Positions 8,920 to 19,074 of a DNA stretch of 64,000 nt are shown here, piece after piece. Source of the DNA: AP-15 sp963772295. Lineage in GTDB: Bacteria > Pseudomonadota > Alphaproteobacteria > ATCC43930 > CGMCC-115725. Below the pieces are notes generated by a model that saw only the letters and a list, made by a program, of their open reading frames with translations, did not search any database and was not told where the DNA came from. The stretch spans positions 124,001-188,000 of the forward strand of contig CAVYWO010000004.1 in the NCBI GenBank assembly GCA_963772295.1, in the 5' to 3' direction. Numbering within the stretch: position 1 is the stretch's first letter; the number at the start of each line of letters is the position of its first letter. The position numbers were made by a program, and so were the translations under genes.

Positions 8920-11900
8920 TCACCGACGCAGTGCATCGATATTTTTCAGCAGCGCCGGCATGCCGAGCCGTTCTGCGATCTCTGCGGCACCAGCGAGCAG
9001 CATGTTGGCGCGCGGCTGGTCGCCCCCGCAGTCGCGGCGCAGCAACAGGGTGGCAAATTCGTGCTGGGTGTGAGCCAGCCACGGCCACGCGTGCATGTGC
9101 TCGTCAAGAACCAAGGCAGCTTCGAAATGCTCCTCCGCGGCGGCCCAATTCCCGATGGCGCCAGCGAGCATCCCAAGATATCGCGCGGCGGCGCCGCAGC
9201 AGACGGTGGATACCGGGGCGAGGATCGTGTTGTCCCGGTATGGAAGCAGCAACTCGTAAAGCTGCTCGGCGCGCTGCGCATCGCCCAACCGGGCGCATAC
9301 CTCGGCGAGATAGGATAAGGTCAGACCGCGCTTGGCGTCGGCCGGCAGCGCGAACCCGGGTAACCGCGGCCATCTCGTCGAACGCCTTGCGCTGCCGCCT
9401 CGAAGCCGAGATCGCAGGCGATCAGCGCCAGACCGGGCCGCCACGCAGCATCGCCCGGGTTCTCGTCGACCAAGCGCCGGAACAGCGGCGCGACCTCGGC
9501 GAGGCGGCCCTGCTCGCGGCGGATCGTGAACATCTGCACGCCATAGACGCCGGCAGCCAGATCGCCGTGCACGTCGCGGCCGATTTCGAAGGCGTGGTGC
9601 GCCAGTCGCTCGGCCTCGCCGAACTGGCCATAGAGGATCGCGCGCAGCCCATGGGCGCATGCCAAACCCCAGCCGAAATAGGAGAGCTGGTAGCGCTCAC
9701 TCAAATCCCCGTAGCGCTGCAGCGACGCCTCGAAGGCAGCGTGATCGGCGAGTTCGAGAAGGCCGGCGACGCGCCACACTTCGGCTAAGACTACCTGCTC
9801 CGGATCGCCGACCGCCTCGGCCGCCGCGATCATCTCGTCGAGAACCCGGCGCCGCTCCGCGAAGTCCGCCGCCGGAAGGGGCCGGCCGCTCAAAGCGACC
9901 TGAAACGAGTTCAGGACGTCGCACAATGCCCCGGCATCACCGCAATCCCGGGCCAGCGCGACCGCCTCCGTCAGCAGTTGTATCCCGCGTTCCTGCTCGC
10001 CGAGGAAGGCTAAACGGCGGCCGAGCCTGGCGAACACACGCAAACGCGTGACGCTGTCCTCACCGCCCAACCTATTGAGGGCCGCTTCGAGGAACGGCAC
10101 GGACGTGATGTCGTTCAGTCCGAGGATCGATTCTACATGGTCGAGGCCGAGGGCCGCCCGCGCGAAGTCCGCCGGCGAGCCTTCGGTCCGCGCCAGCTCC
10201 GCGGCCTCCCGAAACGTCGCCAACCCCTCATGCAATTGGCTGCTGATCAGCTGCCGTGCCTCGCCGAGGGCGAGGAGCAGGGCGAGGAGGTGGCCTGACC
10301 GCTCATCGCCGGCCGGAAGATCGCGCGCCATCTGCACGCCACGTTCCAGGTGGGCGATCGCCTCCGCGACGGCAAAGCGCGAGCGCGAGCGCTCGCCGGC
10401 CCGCAGCCAATAGGAAACCGCGCGCTGCGGCATCGCCGCCGCCGTGTAATGTCGGGCGACGAGGTCCGGCTCGCTTTCGGCCACGGTGGCGAATCGCTCG
10501 ACCAGCGCGCGGGCGATTTCCCCGTGATACTGGCGGCGCCGGCTCAACAGCAGGGATTGATACGCCGCATCCTGGAGCAGCGCATGGCGGAAGGCGCAAA
10601 TCTCGCCCGACCGACCTTGCGGCAGCACGATCTCGGCCGCGACCAGCCGCCGCAATTCGCGCTCGATGGTGTCGCCGCTCTTGCCGGCGACCGCAGACAG
10701 CAATGCGCCGTTGAATTCGCGGCCGATCACGGCGGCGACCTGGGCCACCTCGCGGGCATCGGCCCCGAGCCGGTCGAGCCGGGCCAGCAACGATGCTTGC
10801 AATGTCTCGGGGATGCCGGCCGCGCCGAGCGCATCGTCGGTCTCGACAACCGATCGGGTCAATTCCTCGATGAACAGCGGCACGCCCTCGGCGCGCTGCA
10901 GGATGCGCGCCACCACCGCGTCCGGCAGCGCCGCGCCGCCTACGGCGCGGACGACCGCGGCCCCCTGCCCGCGGCTGAGCCGGCTCAACGTCAGCGCGGT
11001 CACCTGGGGATGCCGGGTCCAGTCGGTCTGGAACTCGGGCCGATGGGTGATCAGCATCATGACCCGAGCCTCGCCGATCTTCCCAAACGTGCGGCTCACC
11101 ATTTCGTGCGTTGTCGGGTCGAGCCAATGGGCATCTTCGAGGATGTACAGAACGGGCGCCTTGGCTGCGAGGCCGAGGAGCTGATCGAGCAGGATCTGGA
11201 GGGTGCGCTCGGCGCGCTGCTCGATGGTCAGATCCATCGTACCGTAGCGCTGCTCTGCCGGCAGCGACAGCAGCGGCGCCAACAACGCGGCGCTCTCGCC
11301 CACATCGTCGACACCCTGCCGCAGCAGCGCCTCCAATTTTTCGAACCGCGCCTGCGGGCTGTCTGTGGGCTGAAACCCCGCAGCGTGTTCAAGGTGGCGA
11401 ATCACGGGATAGAGCGCGATATCGGTATGTGAAGGCGAGCACTGGAAGCGCAGCCGGGTGTAGGAGGTTCCCCCAAGCGCTCCTGCAGCTGCTGGATGAT
11501 GCGCGACTTGCCGATCCCGGCTTCGCCCGAGAGCAATACCGCCTGACCCTCGCCGGCGGCGGCACGTTCGAAGCGATCGACCAACAGCGCGATCTCGTGC
11601 TCGCGTCCGACAAATCGGGTCAGCCGCCCGGCGCGCGCCTCAAACCGGCTTTCGATCGAGCGCTCGGCGAGAACCTGCCAGGCGCCCACCGGCTCGGTGA
11701 TGCCTTTGAGTTGTTGCGGGCCGAGATCGTCGAGAACGAACGCGGCTCCAATCAACTGCCGTGTCAGCTCGCCGATGATGATCTGACCCGGCCCGGCCAG
11801 CGCTTCGAGACGGGCCGCGAGGTTGGGAGTTTCGCCGGCGATCGCGCCCACCTGCCGGCCGGACGTGCCGTCGAGATCGCCGACAACGACTGTCCCCGAT

Positions 11901-12448
11901 GCGATCCCGACATGCACCCGCAGCGCCAACTCGTTCGCCGACGCAACCGCTGCGAGACCCGCCCGGACCGCCTGCGCCGCGTCATCCTCATCTGCCCGCG
12001 GCCACCCGAAATAGGCGAGGATGCCGTCACCGAGGTAGTTGGCGACATAGCCGCCGAAACGGCGCACGACCGCGGCGACGGCATCATGATAGCGGCGCAG
12101 CAGCTCGCGAAGATCCTCGGGGTCGTGCCGACGCGACAGCTCGGTCGAGCCGACGAGATCGCAGAACATGACCGTCAGCAGCCGCCGTTCCGCCTCCCGT
12201 GCGCTGTCGTCGATGACGGTTGTGTTCGGTCCGGCGGCCTCCGGCGCCGCCGACTGTGTCGGGCTGCTCGCCAGTTCGGCGATCGCGCGCAGCAGCCGCC
12301 GGCGGTGCCCGAGCGATAGGCCCAGCTCTTTCAAGTCATCGTCGCTCAGCTCCGGCAGCAGATCGAGATCGATGTCATTGGCCGCCAACGTATCGGCGAG
12401 TTGGTCCAGCCCGACGCGCTGGAGCCAGGGGCGGAGCTCCTCGGCCAT
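8920..12448 (-). pseudogene. SAM domain / class III cyclase / AAA ATPase / TPR protein, several frameshifts
   Basis: Order from the N-terminus: SAM domain (WLQRVGLDQLADTLAANDID, LGLSLGHRRRLLRAI), class III nucleotidyl cyclase (LLTVMFCDLVGSTELSRR metal-Asp motif, YLGDGILAYFGWP second Asp), P-loop ATPase (LLSGEAGIGKSRII), then a long TPR-like tail ending EIAERLGMPALLKNIDALRR. Frame break 1 is at a run of five C (11470-11474); one more base restores GGTSYTRLRFQC. Breaks 2 and 3 lie at about 9365-9405, where three frames must be joined (AAQ, then AFDEMAAVT, then GFALPADAKRGLTLSYLAEV). Intact homologues are about 1,100-1,200 aa, so the domain set is complete but the frame is not. The role would be cyclic nucleotide signalling linked to a STAND-type ATPase; as it stands it should not give full-length protein. 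Confidence 0.85.
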
Positions 12449-12463
12449 TCGATGGCCCCGCCT

Positions 12464-13633
12464 CTATCCCCAGCGCGGCTGCTCGCCGAGATCGATGCCG
12501 AGCGCCGTCTTGGCGACAATCTCATGGGTTAGGAAGGCGTTGGCGGGATGGAAACGGCCGCAGCGGGCGTCGCGAAACAGCCGCTCCAGTTCATTGGCGC
12601 GAAACATGCCAGCCCCGCCGGATGCCTCCATCGCCTTGTCGACGATATGCCAGCACGCTTCGACGGCATGATATTTGGCCGAGACGATTTTCGACGGCCA
12701 AGCGGCACCGTGGTCGACGCCCTCCGACCAGTCGGCCGCGATCCTGTCGAGATGTGGGGCAATCGGCTCGAACGACAGCATCATCTCAGCCACGATGTGC
12801 TGGATCTCGGGATGGTAGGCCATCGTCCGGCTGACGGCCAGCGAGGTTTTCCCCTTGATCCCCGACACGGCCAGGTCGAGCGCCCGCCGCGCCACGCCGC
12901 AATAGATGTTGCCGAACCCGAGAAGGGCCCAGGCAAACATCCCAAGCACAAAGGCGTCAAGCCCAGCGACGGGCACGATCCGGGCGATGTATTTATCGGG
13001 AACGAAGGCGCCCTCCAGCACCGTGTCGTCGCTGCGCGTCGCGCGCATCCCCATCGTGTCCCAGGTCTCCACGACGCGATATCCGTCGTGGTTGCGCGGC
13101 AGGAAGGCGTGCACGATCTTCGGACCGCCGTCCGCCTCGGCCCAGGTTGCATGCAGGCCAAGCCGCGTCCAGACCGGCATCAGACTTCCGAACATCTTGC
13201 GGCCGGTGAAACGGAAGCCGCCGTCGACCCGATCGGCCTTGCTGGTGGCGAGCAGGACCGGCAGGTCGTTGCCCCGCTCGGAGTGACCGGCAGCGAACAC
13301 CTCGCCTGCCATCGCCTCCTTCAGCATCCATTCAAGCGAGCGGTCGCCTTGGCGCCACAGGTCGGCGGCAACCCCGACCCAATACAAATGCATGTGGATC
13401 CCGAGAGCGGTGGCGGGCGCGTAGTAGCCGAGCCGGCGCTGCTCGCGGCATAGTTGCGCGAGAGTAAACCCGGCGCCGCCCAGCTCCTTCGGCACAGGCA
13501 ACGTCAGATAATTAGCCTGCCGCAAATCCTCGAAATCCTCTTGGAAGAAACGATTGTCCCGATCGTAACCTGCGCATCGACCGGCAAACCGCTGCAGCAA
13601 CTCGTCAGCCAAGGACTGGCGCCCGGCGGTCAT
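12464..13633 (-). CDS. Acyl-CoA dehydrogenase family flavoprotein
   Basis: A 389-aa protein with the full ACAD layout: helical N-domain (FFQEDFEDLRQANYLTLPVP, ELGGAGFTLAQLCRE), beta domain (GGFRFTGRKMFGSLMPVWT) and C-terminal helices with KAMEASGGAGMFRANELE and a DARCGRFHPANAFLTHE end. The C-terminal motif resembles the DszC/SfnC-like group and differs from classical acyl-CoA dehydrogenases with a GTTQI-type end, so it may be a flavin monooxygenase or a dehydrogenase of unusual substrate. GGAGAG precedes the ATG. It is 16 bp upstream of the cyclase pseudogene and same-strand. Confidence 0.82.
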   Translation of the reverse strand: MTAGRQSLADELLQRFAGRCAGYDRDNRFFQEDFEDLRQANYLTLPVPKELGGAGFTLAQLCREQRRLGYYAPATALGIHMHLYWVGVAADLWRQGDRSLEWMLKEAMAGEVFAAGHSERGNDLPVLLATSKADRVDGGFRFTGRKMFGSLMPVWTRLGLHATWAEADGGPKIVHAFLPRNHDGYRVVETWDTMGMRATRSDDTVLEGAFVPDKYIARIVPVAGLDAFVLGMFAWALLGFGNIYCGVARRALDLAVSGIKGKTSLAVSRTMAYHPEIQHIVAEMMLSFEPIAPHLDRIAADWSEGVDHGAAWPSKIVSAKYHAVEACWHIVDKAMEASGGAGMFRANELERLFRDARCGRFHPANAFLTHEIVAKTALGIDLGEQPRWG

Positions 13634-13666
13634 CGCAACTCTCCCCCGTTTCGGTTCGTAATCTTA

Positions 13667-13826
13667 GACCCTGACCTAAAATAAATCGATTTATTTCAGA
13701 ACCTTAAATTGTCATTCCCGCGCAAGCGGGAAATCCAGGGTCGAAGTCCTGTCGCTTGCCCTGGACCCCCGCCTTCGCGGGGGTGACGAGTAAGTTGTTG
13801 ATCCACCGCGTGTCATTTTCGGTCTC
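13667..13826. repeat. Dispersed repeat R3, copy 1
   Basis: About 160 bp, GACCCTGACC...CATTTTCGGTC, in the same orientation as 19305-19551. It contains the short palindromes TTCCCGCGCAAGCGGGAA and CCCCCGCCTTCGCGGGGG. The second copy is longer because it holds an inserted piece of repeat family R4. Confidence 0.7.
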
Positions 13827-13914
13827 TTAGGTTCACTTTATCAGAGGCGAGCCCCAAGGTCACGTCGCAGTCGCACAGGAGAGCGCATCCGAGCTCACAG
13901 GACGCCGGCTCGGC

Positions 13915-14112
13915 ATGTCTGCACAGAGCGTTCATCTGAAGATTGCGGTGCCGCTTGCGGAGGATGTTGTACACCGTCGAGCGTGGCGGAAACCCGTGGG
14001 GCCGCGCCGGCGGGATCACTGGCTCCAGCCGCGCCCACTCCGCATCCGGCGGGGTGCTCGGATACCCGTCGCCCTCCCGCAGGTAAATCCGGCGCTGCTC
14101 CTTGATCCACAT
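13915..14112 (-). pseudogene. IS5-family transposase fragment, internally deleted
   Basis: The reading MWIKEQRRIYLREGDGYPS then DAEWARLEPVIPPARPHG matches the N-terminus of IS5/IS1182-like transposases, but then jumps directly to GFPPRSTVYNILRKRHRN, which belongs further downstream (usual form GFPPRSTVYGYFR). The catalytic DDE region is absent. This is a remnant of an insertion sequence with an internal deletion; no inverted repeats were found around it. Confidence 0.65.
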
Positions 14113-14237
14113 CGTTGGTCGCCGTCACGGTGAGTCGCGGTACCGGGAATCACGGCGCCGCCGCCTCGCGCAACAATCTTTGGGGTCAGGCTCTCAGGGC
14201 AGCATTCGCCGCGTCAACGCCGCGAGGCGAAGCGCGC

Positions 14238-15329
14238 TCAGGCGGGCGGCGGCGCCAAGTGGGCGACCTTCGGCATCACCTCCTCCGCCAAAAGCCGCAT
14301 CGATTCGTGCCAGGCCCGTTGGTTTTCGCTGTAGTCGAAGCAGAACAGCAGCAGCGAGCCGAAGCCGCCGACCTCGTCGTACATCCGTTCGATCTTCTCG
14401 ACGACGGTCGAGGGCGAGCCGATCAGCCAGTTGTGCCGGGCGCAGTATTCGGGGGTGACGTCGCTGTCGGCGACCGCGGGATCGTGCTTCAGGAACTCGA
14501 TCACGCCGACATCGGTCAGGAGCGGCAGGAAATATTCCCGGTTCATCCGGCCCATCATGTCGCCGACCGAAAGCCGCCAAGCCTCGGCGTCGGTCTCGGC
14601 GACGAAGATCTCGCGCACCAGCCGCCATTGCCCGCGCTGCGGCGTGCGCCCGGTGCGGCGCGCGCCCTCTTCGACAGATTCCCAGTGGCTGGCGACATAG
14701 GCCGGGTTGAGGTTTAGGCTCATCGGCAAAAAGCCGTGCTCGCCGGCGAGCTTCAACGTATCCGAGCCCTTGCTGACCCCGGCGACGCCGATCGGCGGAT
14801 AGGGTTTCTGCAGCGGCTTCAAATGCGGCCGCAGGGTGCGCAGCATCAGATCGGTTTTGCTGACCCGCCAGTATTTGCCCGCATAATCGAACGGTTCTTC
14901 CGAGGTCCACAGCCTCAAGATGATGTCGAGCGCCTCGCGCGTCATCTCGCGGTGCTGCCCGGCCACGCCGTCGACGTGGAACATCGCCCAGTCGCTCGGC
15001 AGACCGCTCGCGGCAACGCCGAAATTGAGCCGCCCCTGGGCCAGATGGTCGAGCATCGCGACCCGGTTCGCCAACTCGGCCGGGTGGTGGTACGGCAGCA
15101 GAAAGCCGCCGGGCGCCAGACGGATGCGCTTGGTTTCGAGGAGCGACTGCGCAATCAGGAGATCGGGCGCCGGGTGCGGCTCCCAGGGGGCGGTGTGGTG
15201 CTCGCCGATCCAGGCCTCGGCAAAGCCGAGCTCGTCGGCCCAGCGCAGGGTATCGAGATCCCAGCGGTGGCCCTCGGCCAGGCCGCGCTCCGGCGGATGC
15301 GACGGCATCGTAAACAGGCCGTATTGCAT
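14238..15329 (-). CDS. LLM-class flavin-dependent oxidoreductase
   Basis: A 363-aa luciferase-like monooxygenase. It starts MQYGLFTMPSHPPERGLAEG and shows WADELGFAEAWIGEHHTAPW, LAPGGFLLPYHHPAELANRV and LDHLAQGRLNFGVAASGLP, all landmarks of the bacterial luciferase TIM barrel. The C-terminal half has RHNWLIGSPSTVVEKIERMY, the usual phosphate-binding segment. Such enzymes use reduced flavin supplied by a separate reductase; none is adjacent. It lies 21 bp downstream of the aminotransferase gene, suggesting co-transcription. Substrate unknown. Confidence 0.85.
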   Translation of the reverse strand: MQYGLFTMPSHPPERGLAEGHRWDLDTLRWADELGFAEAWIGEHHTAPWEPHPAPDLLIAQSLLETKRIRLAPGGFLLPYHHPAELANRVAMLDHLAQGRLNFGVAASGLPSDWAMFHVDGVAGQHREMTREALDIILRLWTSEEPFDYAGKYWRVSKTDLMLRTLRPHLKPLQKPYPPIGVAGVSKGSDTLKLAGEHGFLPMSLNLNPAYVASHWESVEEGARRTGRTPQRGQWRLVREIFVAETDAEAWRLSVGDMMGRMNREYFLPLLTDVGVIEFLKHDPAVADSDVTPEYCARHNWLIGSPSTVVEKIERMYDEVGGFGSLLLFCFDYSENQRAWHESMRLLAEEVMPKVAHLAPPPA

Positions 15330-15350
15330 TTTTGCCCTTCCCGTTGTTGG

Positions 15351-16538
15351 TCAGCCGCTCGCGGCCGCGACGAGGTAGTCCATCGCCGCCGCGACGCCGC
15401 CCTTGCCGTGCGGCACGCCGGCGATGTCGAGCGCCATCTCGACCGCGGCGAGCGAGCCCAGGATCATCGGCTCGTTCAGATCGCCCATATGACCGATGCG
15501 AAATACCCGGCCCTGCAACGGCCCCAACCCGCCGCCGAGCGACACGTTGAACGTCTCGAGGCAGATCTCGCGAACCCGGTTCGCGTCCCAGCCTTCCGGG
15601 GTCAGCACCGCGGTCACAGAATCGGATTGGCCGCGCGGATCGGCGGCGAAAATCTCCGGCCCGTCGTTCTGCCGCCAGACGCGCACCGCGCGCCTTGTCG
15701 CCTCGGCGAGCCGGTGGTGTCGGGCAAAGACGCGGTCGAGACCTTCCTCTTCGATCATGCGCAATGCCTCCTGCAGCCCGTAATAGAGGTGCACCGGCGC
15801 GGTGCCGTTCCACACCGCCTGCGCGTTGCCCTCGACCAGCCGGCGCCAGTCCCAGTAAACCCGCGGCAATTTCGCCGCGGCGGCGGCGGCGAGCGCCCGC
15901 GCGCTGATCCCGGTAAAGGCCATGCCGGTCGGCAGCATCAGCCCCTTCTGCGAGCCGGCGACGACGACATCGACACCCCATTCGTCCATGCGGAAATCCA
16001 TCGACGCCAAGGACGAGATCACGTCGACGAGAAACAGTGCCGGATGCCGGGCGGCGTCGATCGCCCGGCGCAGCGCCACGATGTCGTGCACGACCCCGGT
16101 CGAGGTCTCGTTGTGCACGGCGAGCACCGCCTTGATGACGTGTCCGCGATCCTCGCGCAGCCGGGTTTCGAGCCGAGCCGCGTCGGCGCAGCGGCGCCAG
16201 TCGGTGGCCAGAGTCTCGACTTCGAGACCAAAGGCTTCGCAGCGCAGGCCCCAATTGAGCGAGAAATAGCCGGTCTCGACCACCAGCACCCGGTCGCCGG
16301 GCGAGAACAGGTTGACGAGGGCCGCCTCCCAGGCGCCGTGCCCGGAAGCGGCATAGGCGAGGACCGTTGCTTCGGTCTTGAATACGCGCTTCAGCCCGGC
16401 AACGCATTCGGCGGCGATCGTGCGGAAAGTGGCGCCGGTGAAATCGATGGTGCCGCGGTCCATCGCCCGCAACACCCGGTCCGGGATATTGGTCGGCCCC
16501 GGATTCTGAAAGAAATGATAACCCCGACCGATGGCCAT
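15351..16538 (-). CDS. Serine-glyoxylate/alanine-glyoxylate aminotransferase family protein
   Basis: About 395 aa, class V PLP aminotransferase. It starts MAIGRGYHFFQNPGPTNIPD (the GPTNIP segment is diagnostic), with AASGHGAWEAALVNL, DVISSLASMDFRMDEWGVDV and the PLP-lysine segment VVAGSQKGLMLPTG. Family members convert glyoxylate plus serine (or alanine) to glycine plus hydroxypyruvate (or pyruvate). The ATG at 16538 is chosen because the protein start matches the family; the open frame continues upstream without similarity. Probably an operon with the LLM oxidoreductase downstream. Confidence 0.88.
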   Translation of the reverse strand: MAIGRGYHFFQNPGPTNIPDRVLRAMDRGTIDFTGATFRTIAAECVAGLKRVFKTEATVLAYAASGHGAWEAALVNLFSPGDRVLVVETGYFSLNWGLRCEAFGLEVETLATDWRRCADAARLETRLREDRGHVIKAVLAVHNETSTGVVHDIVALRRAIDAARHPALFLVDVISSLASMDFRMDEWGVDVVVAGSQKGLMLPTGMAFTGISARALAAAAAAKLPRVYWDWRRLVEGNAQAVWNGTAPVHLYYGLQEALRMIEEEGLDRVFARHHRLAEATRRAVRVWRQNDGPEIFAADPRGQSDSVTAVLTPEGWDANRVREICLETFNVSLGGGLGPLQGRVFRIGHMGDLNEPMILGSLAAVEMALDIAGVPHGKGGVAAAMDYLVAAASG

Positions 16539-16856
16539 AGACGCGCTCCGCTCGCTTCCCGTGCCTGCCGGCCCGCACCTTTTTGGGCTGGACGCGACCG
16601 GACCATAATCGGCGCGGCGCGGCATGTCTCGGGAAAGCTCGGCACGGCCCCGCCCGAAAAAGCAGGGCAGAGAGCGGGAGCGGTCCCGCCTCTGCCCTTC
16701 GTCGTCGCTCGCTGTCCGGGATATTGCCCCGGTTCGGCGGTCGTTCCTCCCTAAACTCAGGCCTGCGCGGTTGGACCGCGCATTCCCGTTGGCGCGGTTT
16801 TCCCATGGCTGCGGCGTTCCGTCACGTGAATTTTTGGTAAACTTCCACCGGGTCCG
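16539..16856. other. Divergent intergenic region, nothing recognised
   Basis: About 318 bases between the aminotransferase start and a small plus-strand frame. Open frames on both strands show no recognisable domain. It presumably contains the promoter of the aminotransferase operon, but I cannot point to clear -35/-10 hexamers. Confidence 0.3.
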
Positions 16857-17036
16857 GTGCTCATACCGCCCGAGCGCTTCGCGGGCCTTGCGCACGGGCA
16901 CCGGCCGGACCGGCAAAATTCGGTTTGCGATATCGACCGATACGGCAGCGACGTTACTTTCGCCGCCGCCAAGCAATATGTTGCGGAGTATCCGGATGTC
17001 GTGGCCTCGGGTCCAGGAACTCCCGAATTCGACTAG
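16857..17036 (+). CDS. Possible small protein (59 aa)
   Basis: A GTG-initiated frame whose C-terminal half (YGSDVTFAAAKQYVAEYPDV) has a natural-looking amphipathic composition and ends before a TAG. No homology is recognised and no good ribosome binding site is seen. It may be a real small gene, a fragment, or chance. It is followed 9 bp later by another small frame. Confidence 0.25.
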   Translation: MLIPPERFAGLAHGHRPDRQNSVCDIDRYGSDVTFAAAKQYVAEYPDVVASGPGTPEFD

Positions 17037-17045
17037 TCCAAAAAA

Positions 17046-17291
17046 GTGGCGATCCTTTCCGCAGCTGTTTTACAGAAATACATGCTGGTTCTCGCCCGGC
17101 TTGCTGGCGATACCACAGTGGTGGGCGGCAACGGCGAAGCCGGCACCGCCGCGTCGCTCAAAACGCTCGGGATAACGAGCGCCAAGGTCTCATCGGCATT
17201 GGACAATCCCCTCGGTGCCGCAGACCAGGTGGTCGCCCTGGCGAGCACGATCGACAACGAGATCAAGGCGAATTCCGGCGGCGAGACATAA
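17046..17291 (+). CDS. Possible small protein (81 aa)
   Basis: A GTG start, then MAILSAAVLQKYMLVLARLA and LKTLGITSAKVSSALDNPL. The composition (Ala/Gly/Val rich, few Arg) differs from the Arg-rich shadow frames around it, which favours real coding. No family recognised. It lies 100 bp upstream of proS on the same strand and could share its transcript. Confidence 0.35.
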   Translation: MAILSAAVLQKYMLVLARLAGDTTVVGGNGEAGTAASLKTLGITSAKVSSALDNPLGAADQVVALASTIDNEIKANSGGET

Positions 17292-17391
17292 CCGCCGGCG
17301 GCCCGCGTCGGCGGTGACAGGGGGCGCATGCGATGGACAGGCGGCGGCGCCTTCCCTAGATTGGGCGGCGGCTGCGAACAACCGAGGAGCG

Positions 17392-18714
17392 ATGCGCCTC
17401 TCCGAATATCTTCTGCCGCTGCTGCGCGAGAACCCGAGCGAAGCGCAGATCGTCTCGCACCGGCTGATGCTGCGCGCCGGCATGATCCGCCAGTCGAGCG
17501 CCGGGATCTATTCGTGGCTGCCGCTCGGGCTGCGCGTGTTGAAAAGGGTCGAGCGCATCGTGCGCGAGGAGCAGGACCGGGCCGGGGCGCAGGAACTTCT
17601 GATGCCGACGATCCAGCCGGCCGAGCTGTGGCGCGAGAGCGGCCGCTATGACGATTACGGCAAGGAGATGTTGCGCATCCGCGACCGCCATGATCGCGAG
17701 ATGCTGTACGGGCCGACCAACGAGGAGCAGGTCACCGAGATCGTCCGCGCCGCGGTCAAATCCTATCGCGACCTGCCAAAGCTGCTCTACCACATCCAGT
17801 GGAAGTTCCGCGACGAGCTGCGGCCGCGCTTCGGCGTGATGCGCGGTCGCGAATTCCTGATGAAGGACGCCTACAGCTTCGACCTCGACATCGCCGGGGC
17901 GCGGCATTCCTACAACAAGATGTTCGTCGCCTATCTGCGCACCTTCGCCCGGATGGGCTTGCGGGCGATTCCGATGCGGGCCGAAACCGGGCCGATCGGC
18001 GGCGACCTCAGCCACGAATTCATCATCCTCGCCGACACCGGCGAGAGTGCGGTCCATGTCCACAGCGACTTTCTCGACCTGGCCTGGCGGGAGATCGACG
18101 ATGTCGGCTGGGAGGCGCCGGCGTTGCAACGGATCGTCGACCGTTACACGAACCTCTACGCCGCCACCGACGAGGTTCACGATCCGCGGGCGACCGCGCG
18201 CTACGGCGACAGGATCGTCAGCCGGCGCGGCATCGAGGTCGGCCAGATCTTCTATTTCGGCGACAAGTATTCGCGGCCGATGGGGGCCCTGATCACCGGC
18301 CCGGACGGCGCGCAGGCGGCGCTCGAAATGGGCTCCTACGGCATCGGCGTGTCGCGCCTCGTCGGGGCGCTGATCGAGGGCAATCACGATGATGCCGGCA
18401 TCGTCTGGCCCGAGAGTGTCGCACCCTTTCGGGTCGGGCTGATCGATCTGCGGCCAGGCGATCCGCGCTGCCGCGCCGCCGCCGACGACGTCTACGGCAA
18501 ATTGCTGCGGGCCGGGATCGAAGTGCTCTATGACGACCGCGACGAGTTGCAGGGCGTCAAATTCGCGACGATGGACCTGATCGGCTTGCCGCTGCAGATC
18601 ATCGTCGGCCCGCGCGGCGTCGCTGCCGGCACGGTCGAGGTCAAGGACCGCCGCTCCGGCGCCCGCCGCGTCGACACCGTCGAGGCGGCCTTCAATCGGC
18701 TGCCGCCGGGATAG
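17392..18714 (+). CDS. proS: Prolyl-tRNA synthetase, short alphaproteobacterial type
   Basis: Charges tRNA-Pro with proline. 440 aa, without the large editing insertion of the E. coli enzyme; this short form is typical of Alphaproteobacteria. Class II signatures are visible: RQSSAGIYSWLPLGLRVLKR (motif 1 area), YGPTNEEQVTEI, motif 2 WKFRDELRPRFGVMRGREFL, and motif 3 EMGSYGIGVSRLVGALIE, followed by the anticodon-binding domain. The ATG at 17392 is preceded by GAGGAG with five-base spacing; the longer open frame upstream lacks similarity. The only unmistakable housekeeping gene in the left third, showing the window is chromosomal. Confidence 0.95.
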   Translation: MRLSEYLLPLLRENPSEAQIVSHRLMLRAGMIRQSSAGIYSWLPLGLRVLKRVERIVREEQDRAGAQELLMPTIQPAELWRESGRYDDYGKEMLRIRDRHDREMLYGPTNEEQVTEIVRAAVKSYRDLPKLLYHIQWKFRDELRPRFGVMRGREFLMKDAYSFDLDIAGARHSYNKMFVAYLRTFARMGLRAIPMRAETGPIGGDLSHEFIILADTGESAVHVHSDFLDLAWREIDDVGWEAPALQRIVDRYTNLYAATDEVHDPRATARYGDRIVSRRGIEVGQIFYFGDKYSRPMGALITGPDGAQAALEMGSYGIGVSRLVGALIEGNHDDAGIVWPESVAPFRVGLIDLRPGDPRCRAAADDVYGKLLRAGIEVLYDDRDELQGVKFATMDLIGLPLQIIVGPRGVAAGTVEVKDRRSGARRVDTVEAAFNRLPPG

Positions 18715-19074
18715 CGCCGGCCCACCGTGGTCGAGGTCATCGTCCTCGATCCGGCGATGAACAAATGCGCCGTCTTTTTTGCCAAGCGCCTCGACGGGCA
18801 GTGGGCCCTCTGTCGTGGAGATGAGGCGAGCGATGTCCCGGATATCAGCATGTTTTCGCATTGGTCGTGCTGACGCTGCCGTCGGCGCCGGAGATCCTCG
18901 CAGCCGATTACGAGAATGGGCTGGCGCCGCCCGGTACGCCTTCGAGCGCGTTTCCGGCGCCCAGCCGCCCCGGTCGCGAGGATCGTCACCGACACCTGGA
19001 GCGGTCCCCTGGACGCCCCGGCATTGCCGGGCGCGATCAAACCCTGTGTGCCCGCTTGCGGTTGATTTTTTCCT
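18715..19074. other. Intergenic, one doubtful short frame
   Basis: A 48-codon plus-strand frame from GTG 18727 (VLDPAMNKCAVFFAKRLDGQ) reads plausibly but ends early and matches nothing I know. The rest is GC-rich non-coding sequence leading into repeat R2. Confidence 0.3.

Noticed and set aside
9104..9373. Separate short genes at the end of the cyclase
   Set aside because: They are pieces of one TPR tail in three frames, explained by indels.
15351..16976. 541-aa form of the glyoxylate aminotransferase
   Set aside because: The first 146 residues are non-coding sequence read in frame; the family start is MAIGRGYHFFQNPGPTN.
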